NCBI GenBank assembly: GCA_019638485.1
Contig: JAHBTP010000003.1
Location: forward strand, 62,001 to 126,000
Origin: Ferruginibacter sp.
GTDB taxonomy: Bacteria > Bacteroidota > Bacteroidia > Chitinophagales > Chitinophagaceae
DNA: 64,000 nucleotides
Direction of reading: 5' to 3'
The notes beneath the pieces are model-generated. The model made no database searches, was not told the origin of the DNA, and saw nothing but the letters and a program-made list of their open reading frames with translations. The position numbers and the translations under genes are program-made. Each line of letters begins with the position of its first letter. The first letter of the stretch is position 1. This document shows positions 27,445 to 33,242 of the stretch, in pieces.

Positions 27445-27476
27445 AAAAAAGGCCACACCATGGTGACCTTTTTTTA
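27445..27476 (-). terminator. Terminator of the tuf-secE-nusG-DUF4920 unit
   Basis: AAAAAAGG and CCTTTTTT enclose a CACCATGGTG palindrome with a small internal bulge. The A/T-rich outer arms provide T runs on both strands. It lies 18 nt past the DUF4920 stop and closes the transcription unit that would normally continue into rplK. Confidence 0.75.
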
Positions 27477-27493
27477 GATAAAAATATTTTAAA

Positions 27494-27970
27494 TTAATCC
27501 AACACGGCAAGGGCGGTTGCCTTTACCATTGTTTCCTTTTTGGGTTGAGTAATTGCATCAATTTCTTCTTTTGATTTACCCGCATCTTCTGCAAAGTGAC
27601 GTAATTGATCAACCGACATTTCCTTAACACTACCAGCGCCTTCAACCTCTACAGTATGGCCAACCAAAGACAATGGAACAAGAAATGCATGATCCTTAAA
27701 TTTTACAAAAATAGATCCGTCATTTGTTTTCAATCTTATCCAACATCCTTCTTCTTTGCACACTTCAATAACCTCTCCTCTAACTTTTATATCTTCTTTA
27801 GGAACAGGTGTGTTTTGAAGAAAAGTAACTAATTCATTAGGGTTTAAAGCATTTTGTTGAGACATTCTGGCACCAAAGGTCATTCCTTTAGTAATTTCCA
27901 TTTGTGGGGGCTGAGCCATTAGCGCAAATGAAAAAAGCATTGCGACAAAAAGTGTAGTTATTTTTTTCAT
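27494..27970 (-). CDS. DUF4920 domain exported protein
   Basis: 158 residues with a signal peptide (MKKITTLFVAMLFSFALMA). The DUF4920 core has the Cys-containing motif VIEVCKEEGCWIRLK, followed by FVKFKDHAFLVPLSLVGHTVEVEG, an OB-fold-like barrel. The function is unknown; the two cysteines suggest metal binding or redox chemistry. It begins 17 nt after the nusG stop, so it occupies the position where rplK normally follows, and a terminator comes directly after it. Confidence 0.83.
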   Translation of the reverse strand: MKKITTLFVAMLFSFALMAQPPQMEITKGMTFGARMSQQNALNPNELVTFLQNTPVPKEDIKVRGEVIEVCKEEGCWIRLKTNDGSIFVKFKDHAFLVPLSLVGHTVEVEGAGSVKEMSVDQLRHFAEDAGKSKEEIDAITQPKKETMVKATALAVLD

Positions 27971-27987
27971 GTTATTGTTGTTTTAAA

Positions 27988-28587
27988 TTAAGCGATTTTT
28001 TCTACTTGCATATAACTCAATTCAACCGGAGTAGCACGTCCAAAAATTTTCACCTGCACCTTTAATTTCTTCTTTTCATCATTTACTTCTTCAATTACTC
28101 CATTGAAATCATTGAAAGGACCATCAATAATTTTAATTGTTTCGCCAATAATAAAAGGCTCACTCATAGTAACACCGCCTGCATCACTCATTTCATCTAC
28201 CTTACCCAGCATTTTATTGACTTCAGCTTTTCTAAGAGAAATAATATTTCCTTTTGATCCTTTTCCATCAGTAAGGAAGTGCATTACATTAGAAACATTG
28301 GATATGTGTTGAATAATATCATCATTGAGTTTTTCTCCTTCCACTTCAATCATGATATATCCGGGATAAAAGTTCCTTTCCCGCATAACCTTTTTGCCAT
28401 TATGGACTTTATAAACTTTTTCAACCGGTAGGAAAACCTGTTTAATCACTTTTGTCCATCCGTTGCGGGTAATATCCTTATCAAGATATTCTTTAATCTT
28501 ACGTTCTTTTCCACTCACCACCCGCAATACATACCATTTACTTTCCTTTCCTGATTTCTCTATAATTGGTAAAACCTCTTCAGTCAT
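27988..28587 (-). CDS. nusG: Transcription termination/antitermination factor NusG
   Basis: 199 residues. The NGN domain (KWYVLRVVSGKERKIKEYL, then FYPGYIMIEVE) contacts RNA polymerase, and the C-terminal KOW domain (VKIIDGPFNDFNGVIEEVND-like, ending PVELSYMQVEKIA) binds Rho or S10. NusG couples transcription to translation and stimulates elongation. It begins 6 nt after secE. Unlike almost all bacteria, rplK does not follow. Confidence 0.98.
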   Translation of the reverse strand: MTEEVLPIIEKSGKESKWYVLRVVSGKERKIKEYLDKDITRNGWTKVIKQVFLPVEKVYKVHNGKKVMRERNFYPGYIMIEVEGEKLNDDIIQHISNVSNVMHFLTDGKGSKGNIISLRKAEVNKMLGKVDEMSDAGGVTMSEPFIIGETIKIIDGPFNDFNGVIEEVNDEKKKLKVQVKIFGRATPVELSYMQVEKIA

Positions 28588-28593
28588 GTTCGC

Positions 28594-28788
28594 TTAGTTA
28601 AGTAACGAATAAATAAATTTCAACACACCATTGGAAATAAAATCCATCAGCGCCACTATTGCGGTAATTAAAACGGTACCGCCTAATACAACCATGGTAG
28701 ATTGTTGTAACTCATCCCACTTAGGCCAGGTTACTTTCTCCATCAATTCCTTATAGGAATCCTTTACAAAAACTCCGAATTTAGCCAT
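28594..28788 (-). CDS. secE: Preprotein translocase subunit SecE
   Basis: 64 residues, the short single-span form of SecE. An amphipathic N-terminal helix (SYKELMEKVTWPKWDELQQS, carrying the conserved VTWP motif) precedes one membrane segment (VVLGGTVLITAIVALMDFI). It is the essential clamp of the SecYEG channel. It is co-transcribed with nusG. A -7 box at 28813-28820 may add an internal promoter after tRNA-Trp. Confidence 0.97.
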   Translation of the reverse strand: MAKFGVFVKDSYKELMEKVTWPKWDELQQSTMVVLGGTVLITAIVALMDFISNGVLKFIYSLLN

Positions 28789-28812
28789 AAATCACCATTA
28801 ATTTAGGAACTG

Positions 28813-28820
28813 CAAATATA
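28813..28820 (-). promoter_or_regulatory. -7 box for secE-nusG
   Basis: The minus strand reads TATATTTG, a full match, between tRNA-Trp and secE and about 21 nt before the secE ATG. It would let secE-nusG be expressed independently of the tuf transcript. Confidence 0.5.
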
Positions 28821-28875
28821 GCTTACAGCCAGTAAAAAAAAATACTATACCATAATGTTTGGTATAATTAACCTG

Positions 28876-28946
28876 CACGGGCACTAGGATTCGAACCCAG
28901 ATCAAAGGTTTTGGAGACCCGTATGCTACCATTGCACCATGCCCGT
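28876..28946 (-). tRNA. tRNA-Trp (anticodon CCA)
   Basis: A complete cloverleaf. The acceptor arms ACGGGCA/TGCCCGT are fully paired, with anticodon loop CTCCAAA and T arm GGGTTCGAATCC. The discriminator base is G. The 3' CCA is not encoded. It lies between tuf and secE, the usual bacterial place for this tRNA. Confidence 0.95.
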
Positions 28947-28949
28947 AAG

Positions 28950-28988
28950 AAAACTAAAAGCTATTAGCAATTAGCCAATAGCTTTTAG
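28950..28988 (-). terminator. 12-bp hairpin between tuf and tRNA-Trp
   Basis: CTAAAAGCTATT (28954-28965) and AATAGCTTTTAG (28977-28988) form a perfect 12-bp stem with an 11-nt loop, followed on the minus strand by TTTTCTT and then the tRNA. It may be a partial terminator setting the tuf to secE ratio, or an RNase processing signal. Confidence 0.55.
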
Positions 28989-29053
28989 CAGAACTTTCAA
29001 AGATAGTCAATCTCTTATTAGTTGGTCTTTTTGACCGGAAGCTAACCGCTATC

Positions 29054-30241
29054 TTATTTAATAATCTCAGTAACCTGTCCGGCGCCTACTGTACGTCCAC
29101 CTTCGCGAATAGCGAATTTCAGTCCTTTTTCCATCGCAATTGGAGCGATAAGTTTTACAGTCAGTGAAGTATTATCACCAGGCATTACCATTTCTGTACC
29201 GGCATCCAATTGTACCTCACCGGTAACATCGGTTGTACGGAAATAGAATTGCGGACGGTATTTATTGAAGAATGGAGTATGACGGCCACCTTCATCTTTG
29301 CTCAATACGTACACCTCACCTTTAAATTCAGTATGTGGAGTAATAGAACCGGGTTTGCAAATAACCATACCACGACGGATTTGGTTTTTTTCAATACCAC
29401 GGAGAAGTAACCCTGCATTATCCCCAGCTTCACCTTCATCCAAAAGTTTTTTAAACATTTCAACACCTGTAACAGTAGAAGTAAGTGGTTTTTCCATCAA
29501 ACCTACGATTTCAACAGGCTCGCCAACCTTAATACGTCCACGCTCAATACGGCCGGTAGCCACAGTACCTCTACCTGTAATGGAGAATACGTCTTCTACA
29601 CTCATCAAGAAAGGTAAATCAACCGGACGCGGAGGCAATGGAATATATTCATCTACAGCGGCCATCAATTCTTCAATTTTAGCCACCCATTTTTCATCTC
29701 CAGCCAAAGCGCCAGTAGCAGAACCCTGGATGATAGGTGTATTATCTCCATCAAAACCGTAAGAAGACAACAACTCACGAATTTCGATTTCAACTAATTC
29801 CAATAATTCAGGATCATCAACCAAATCAACCTTGTTCATAAATACCACAATACGAGGTACACCTACCTGGCGTGCAAGCAGGATGTGCTCCTTGGTTTGC
29901 GGCATAGGTCCGTCGGTAGCAGCAACCACCAAAATAGCACCATCCATTTGAGCCGCTCCGGTAATCATATTCTTAACATAGTCTGCGTGACCCGGGCAGT
30001 CAACGTGTGCATAGTGACGATTAGCTGTTTGATATTCTACATGTGAAGTATTAATGGTAATACCTCTTTCCTTTTCTTCTGGTGCACCATCAATTTCTGC
30101 ATAGTTTTTCTTCTCCGCTAAACCCTTTTTTGACAAAATATCGGTAATAGCGGCCGTTAAGGTTGTTTTACCATGATCCACGTGACCAATAGTACCAACG
30201 TTTACGTGAGGTTTATCCCTCTTAAAATTCTCTTTTGCCAT
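29054..30241 (-). CDS. tuf: Elongation factor Tu
   Basis: 395 residues. The GTPase motifs are complete: [10 protein letters not shown] (G1), the effector Thr in [12 protein letters not shown] (G2), DCPGHADYV (G3), NKVD (G4) and GSATGAL (G5). Domains 2 and 3 follow and end in the usual [13 protein letters not shown]-Tu brings aminoacyl-tRNA to the ribosome. The gene lies downstream of four tRNA genes in the order Thr-Tyr-Gly-Thr, an arrangement shared with the E. coli tufB operon. It is very likely transcribed from the promoter at 30777-30805. Confidence 0.98.
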   Translation of the reverse strand: MAKENFKRDKPHVNVGTIGHVDHGKTTLTAAITDILSKKGLAEKKNYAEIDGAPEEKERGITINTSHVEYQTANRHYAHVDCPGHADYVKNMITGAAQMDGAILVVAATDGPMPQTKEHILLARQVGVPRIVVFMNKVDLVDDPELLELVEIEIRELLSSYGFDGDNTPIIQGSATGALAGDEKWVAKIEELMAAVDEYIPLPPRPVDLPFLMSVEDVFSITGRGTVATGRIERGRIKVGEPVEIVGLMEKPLTSTVTGVEMFKKLLDEGEAGDNAGLLLRGIEKNQIRRGMVICKPGSITPHTEFKGEVYVLSKDEGGRHTPFFNKYRPQFYFRTTDVTGEVQLDAGTEMVMPGDNTSLTVKLIAPIAMEKGLKFAIREGGRTVGAGQVTEIIK

Positions 30242-30318
30242 TTTTTGTTTTTTAAAATTTGTTTAAATAAGTGGATGGCATTTTATGTCGGCCACCTCCC
30301 AGACAATTATTTTTTATG

Positions 30319-30390
30319 AGCCGATGGTGAGAATCGAACTCACGACCTCTTCCCTACCAAGGAAGTGCTCTACCCCTGAGCTACATAGGC
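30319..30390 (-). tRNA. tRNA-Thr (anticodon GGT)
   Basis: The cloverleaf has anticodon stem CTTCC/GGAAG with loop TTGGTAG and T arm GTGAG/CTCAC. The acceptor arms GCCTATG/CATCGGC pair except at position 4-69, a U-C mismatch. Discriminator U; CCA is not encoded. It is adjacent to tuf. The mismatch is unusual for a functional tRNA but all other parts look intact. Confidence 0.9.
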
Positions 30391-30415
30391 ATCTACCACC
30401 TCCCGGTAGTATTTG

Positions 30416-30488
30416 AGCGGAAGACCGGGCTCGAACCGGCCACCTATAGCTTGGAAGGCTATCGCTCTACCAAATGAGCTACTTCCGC
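30416..30488 (-). tRNA. tRNA-Gly (anticodon TCC)
   Basis: Acceptor GCGGAAG/CTTCCGC fully paired, anticodon stem ATAGC/GCTAT with loop CTTCCAA, T loop TTCGAGC, discriminator U, CCA not encoded. Third of four tRNAs upstream of tuf. Confidence 0.95.
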
Positions 30489-30524
30489 AAATTGATTAAA
30501 AACACCAACTAAAAGAACTTCAGG

Positions 30525-30607
30525 TGGGCAGTGGTGGATTCGAACCACCGAAGTCGAAAGACAGCGGATTTACAGTCCGCCCCATTTGGCCACTCTGGTA
30601 ACTGCCC
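30525..30607 (-). tRNA. tRNA-Tyr (anticodon GTA)
   Basis: A class II tRNA of 83 nt with a long variable arm. Acceptor GGGCAGT/ACTGCCC is fully paired, anticodon stem GCGGA/TCCGC with loop CTGTAAA, discriminator A, CCA not encoded. It starts 4 nt after the preceding tRNA-Thr. Confidence 0.95.
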
Positions 30608-30611
30608 TTAG

Positions 30612-30684
30612 AGCCGAAGAAGGGAGTCGAACCCCCGACCTACTGATTACAAATCAGTTGCTCTACCAACTGAGCTACTTCGGC
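30612..30684 (-). tRNA. tRNA-Thr (anticodon TGT)
   Basis: Acceptor GCCGAAG/CTTCGGC fully paired, anticodon stem ACTGA/TCAGT with loop TTTGTAA, T arm GGGGG-type with TTCGACT, discriminator U, CCA not encoded. It is the first gene of the tRNA-tuf operon. Confidence 0.95.
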
Positions 30685-30776
30685 TTCTAATTTTTTATTT
30701 TAAAAGAACTGCCCTTTTTTACTTTTCTCGCCCCTCAGAACAGGGCGTACTAATGCCACCCTATTTTTTGGGAAGG

Positions 30777-30805
30777 CAAAGGTAAGTGAATTTGATTAAT
30801 TCAAA
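30777..30805 (-). promoter_or_regulatory. Promoter of the tRNA-tuf operon
   Basis: The minus strand carries TTTG (30802-30805), a 17-bp spacer and TACCTTTG (30777-30784), a near-ideal Bacteroidota housekeeping promoter (TTTG, spacer, TAnnTTTG). Transcription would start near 30773, about 89 nt before the first tRNA. It is among the strongest promoter matches in the window. Confidence 0.75.
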
Positions 30806-30851
30806 AATTTTGATTTACATTTTTTTATGAAAAAAACTGCCAATTTTTAAT

Positions 30852-30882
30852 AAAAAAGTCCCGCCTAAAAAACGGGACTTTT
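30852..30882 (-). terminator. Terminator after hpf
   Basis: AAAAGTCCCG (30854-30863) and CGGGACTTTT (30873-30882) form a 10-bp stem with a 9-nt loop, followed on the minus strand by a T run. It lies 24 nt past the hpf stop and separates hpf from the tRNA-tuf promoter. Confidence 0.85.
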
Positions 30883-30905
30883 CAACATTCTTTTTTCTTC
30901 TGAAT

Positions 30906-31205
30906 TTAAGCAAATGAACGCTCCTTTTTTCGCTTTATCTGATTCACCACTGCATTCAATGCGGTATCAAAACTTTCTTCAAATGACTTAGATGATTGTT
31001 TTACAAAAAACTCATGCCGTGGCGCACTCACCCTTATTTCCACAATCTTGTCCTTAATGGTGTGTACAACATTATCCAACTTTAAATACACATCCACATG
31101 CGTTATCCGGTCGTGAAATTGTTTTACTTTTTCAATCTTACGGTTAATAAAATCTAATAATTTGCTATCAGCAGCAAAGCGCACGGTTTGAATGTTTACG
31201 TTCAT
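30906..31205 (-). CDS. hpf: Short hibernation-promoting factor HPF/RaiA-type
   Basis: 99 residues from the ATG at 31205 (MNVNIQTVRFAADSKLLDFI), which matches the usual Bacteroidota start better than an upstream ATG three codons earlier. It has the S30AE fold with VDVYLKLDNVVHTIKDKIVEI and a basic C-terminus (NQIKRKKERSFA). It is the short form, with no C-terminal dimerisation domain. It stabilises idle ribosomes in stationary phase. The order rpsU-xerC-hpf is the normal Bacteroidota one. Confidence 0.9.
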   Translation of the reverse strand: MNVNIQTVRFAADSKLLDFINRKIEKVKQFHDRITHVDVYLKLDNVVHTIKDKIVEIRVSAPRHEFFVKQSSKSFEESFDTALNAVVNQIKRKKERSFA

Positions 31206-31359
31206 GATCCACATTTTTTAGTGAAGTAATAAAAGATAGGTAGTATTAATTCATAGGCAATTTAAAGTTGATTGCTGTGTTTGCTGTGAGCTAATGAAGA
31301 TACAGATAATTGAAGTTTAAAAAAAAGATTCCATGATAATTTCACCTTAAATTTTTACT

Positions 31360-32262
31360 TCACGATTTTGGATGAGCCTTTTTATGAATATCCTTCAATT
31401 TTTGAATATTATTATGGGTGTACACCTGGGTTGCGGCCAAACTGCTGTGCCCCAATAGTTCTTTTACCGCATTTAAATCAGCACCATCTCCGGTTAAATG
31501 GGTGGCAAATGAATGTCGTAATATATGTGGGCTCTTCTTTTCAATGGTGGTTATCATACCCAGGTATTTTTTTACAGTTTTATATACATAAGACCCTGTT
31601 AAAGGCCTCCCGTGCTCATTTACAAGAAATATCAACCTATTGGCTTCACAAGGAAGTTTTATCTTATCCTCCAAATATTTACGCATCGAAGCTAATAACG
31701 CATTACCTACCGGAATTATTCTTTCCTTACTGCCTTTTCCTAAAACTTTTATGGTGCTATTAGCGAAATCAATATGCTGCTCTTTTAAGGAAATAAGTTC
31801 AGCCCTCCGTATGCCCGATTCATATAGTATCTGTAAAACTAATCTTTCGGTTTCTCCTCTAAAATCATCACTAAATTCTACAGCACTAAACAATACATTC
31901 ATTTCTTCCTTCGCTACGAACTGAGGAAGGCGCTTTTTAATTTTTGGAGAAATAACTTGCTCCATAGGGCCGGCAACAATTACCCCCTCCTTCATTAAGT
32001 ATTTATAAAATGATTTTAAACTTGAAATTTTCCGATTAATGGAACGAGAAGAGATATTTTCCCCTTTTAAGGTGGCCAGCCAGCTTCGTACCAATGCCGG
32101 AGCCACATTCACCAAATCCTCCTCTCCCACCTTTTTCCTTAAATAATCTTCAAAAGAGAAGAGATCCTTTTCATAAGCCGTTAAAGTGTGTATGGAATAA
32201 CGCTTTTGAAATTTTAGATAATTAATAAACTGGATAATATGGTTATGCTGAGGTATAGACAT
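31360..32262 (-). CDS. xerC: XerC/XerD-type tyrosine recombinase
   Basis: 300 residues from the ATG at 32262 (MSIPQHNH). The N-terminal SAM-like DNA-binding domain is followed by the catalytic domain: Arg in ESGIRRAELISL, Lys in VLGKGSKERIIPV, His246 and Arg249 in PHILRHSFATHL, His272 in LLGHSSLAATQ and nucleophile Tyr281. The length and the synteny with rpsU and hpf identify a chromosome-dimer resolution recombinase rather than a phage integrase. The start codon lies directly against the T run of the rpsU terminator, leaving no room for a ribosome site downstream of that hairpin. C versus D cannot be settled here. Confidence 0.9.
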   Translation of the reverse strand: MSIPQHNHIIQFINYLKFQKRYSIHTLTAYEKDLFSFEDYLRKKVGEEDLVNVAPALVRSWLATLKGENISSRSINRKISSLKSFYKYLMKEGVIVAGPMEQVISPKIKKRLPQFVAKEEMNVLFSAVEFSDDFRGETERLVLQILYESGIRRAELISLKEQHIDFANSTIKVLGKGSKERIIPVGNALLASMRKYLEDKIKLPCEANRLIFLVNEHGRPLTGSYVYKTVKKYLGMITTIEKKSPHILRHSFATHLTGDGADLNAVKELLGHSSLAATQVYTHNNIQKLKDIHKKAHPKS

Positions 32263-32301
32263 AAAAAAACTGATAACCAAATGTACAAATGGTTATCAGT
32301 T
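32263..32301 (-). terminator. Terminator between rpsU and xerC
   Basis: AACTGATAACCA (32268-32279) and TGGTTATCAGTT (32290-32301) form a perfect 12-bp stem with a 10-nt loop. On the minus strand seven Ts follow and run straight into the xerC ATG. It lies 25 nt past the rpsU stop. Confidence 0.82.
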
Positions 32302-32326
32302 AAATATAATGCCGGTTTAATTATTT

Positions 32327-32524
32327 TTACGCCTCAATTTTCCCAGAAACTATTTGCTGCTTGTAAACAGCTTTTAACACCTCATTCCTTCTGCGAACTG
32401 AAGGTTTAGTATAGGACTGCCTTTCGCGAAGTTGCAACAGCACACGACTCTTCTCAAATTTCTTTTTATACTTTTTTAGCGCCTTGTCAATATTTTCGCA
32501 ATCTTTAGAATCAATAATCAACAT
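32327..32524 (-). CDS. rpsU: 30S ribosomal protein S21
   Basis: 65 residues, rich in Lys and Arg, with the S21 signature (DKALKKYKKKFEKSRVLLQL, then RRRNEVLKAVYKQQ). S21 helps mRNA selection on the 30S subunit. In Bacteroidota it is implicated with S18 and S6 in hiding the anti-Shine-Dalgarno sequence, which fits the weak ribosome sites seen in this window. It has its own -7 box at 32571-32578 and a terminator right behind. Confidence 0.95.
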   Translation of the reverse strand: MLIIDSKDCENIDKALKKYKKKFEKSRVLLQLRERQSYTKPSVRRRNEVLKAVYKQQIVSGKIEA

Positions 32525-32570
32525 AAATAAACCTCTTTTTAATAGTTAAACTGCCGTTTTTGGCAGCGCG

Positions 32571-32578
32571 CAAAGATA
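32571..32578 (-). promoter_or_regulatory. -7 box for rpsU
   Basis: The minus strand reads TATCTTTG, a full match, about 43 nt before the rpsU ATG in the 107-bp divergent gap with ribE. Confidence 0.55.
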
Positions 32579-32619
32579 GTAATTTATTGATAAAAAAATT
32601 ATTAATAGTACAAAAATCC

Positions 32620-32627
32620 GAAATTTG
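32620..32627 (+). promoter_or_regulatory. -7-like box for ribE, next to the start codon
   Basis: GAAATTTG matches TAnnTTTG at all but the first base and ends 4 nt before the ribE ATG at 32632. If it is the promoter, the mRNA starts at or within a base of the start codon. No -33 element at normal spacing. Confidence 0.35.
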
Positions 32628-32631
32628 AAAC

Positions 32632-33219
32632 ATGTTTACCGGAATTATCGAAAACACCGGCTACTTAGTCGAAATTAAAAGAATTGAAAATAACTTACAA
32701 TTTGTAATTGAATCGCCATTTTCAACAGAACTATCTGTTGATCAAAGTGTTAGCCATGATGGTGTTTGTCTTACCATAGAATTGCTTTCAGGAAGGAACC
32801 ACACTGTTACCGCCATTGCCGAAACACTTTCAAAAACCACTTTAGCCAATTGGAAGGAAGGTAGAACCATTAATTTGGAACGGGCAATGGTTATGAATGG
32901 GCGTTTTGATGGACATATTGTGCAAGGACATGTAGATTGTACAGCGCTTTGTGTGGATAGGATTGATTGTAACGGAAGTGTAGAATTTACATTTCAATTA
33001 AATACCCCCGCAAAAAACGGATTAATCATTGAAAAGGGCTCTATTGCCATAAACGGTATTAGCCTCACTATTTTTAATATTGAAGAAAATAAATTCACAG
33101 TAGGTATAATTCCCTACACCTATACACATACCAATTTTAAAGAATTAAAAATTGGTGATACGGTAAACATCGAGTTCGATGTAATTGGTAAATATGTACA
33201 ACGGTTACTTACAAAGTAA
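32632..33219 (+). CDS. ribE: Riboflavin synthase, alpha chain
   Basis: 195 residues made of two repeated barrels. The N-terminal MFTGIIENTGYL and SVSHDGVCLTIE are mirrored by the second-repeat GHIVQGHVDCTA and GSIAINGISLTIF. It dismutates two 6,7-dimethyl-8-ribityllumazine molecules to riboflavin. Length is normal. Single gene, divergent from rpsU, with its 3' end 23 bp from the convergent porU2-like gene. No FMN riboswitch lies upstream; the gap is only about 107 bp. Confidence 0.96.
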   Translation: MFTGIIENTGYLVEIKRIENNLQFVIESPFSTELSVDQSVSHDGVCLTIELLSGRNHTVTAIAETLSKTTLANWKEGRTINLERAMVMNGRFDGHIVQGHVDCTALCVDRIDCNGSVEFTFQLNTPAKNGLIIEKGSIAINGISLTIFNIEENKFTVGIIPYTYTHTNFKELKIGDTVNIEFDVIGKYVQRLLTK

Positions 33220-33242
33220 GGATTTACTTTCTTATTGCCGCC

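Noticed and set aside
8464..27493. The block between rplK and nusG as a genomic island or prophage
   Set aside because: I saw no integrase, transposase, tRNA-site duplication or direct repeats at the ends, and it includes a core TCA gene (acnA); rearrangement of ordinary chromosomal genes is more likely.
31368..31763. A 131-codon plus-strand frame
   Set aside because: It is antisense to the catalytic domain of xerC and has no independent support.
31360..32262. xerC as a phage or transposon integrase
   Set aside because: The length, XerC/D-like motifs and conserved place between rpsU and hpf identify the housekeeping recombinase; no attachment sites or other mobile genes are near.
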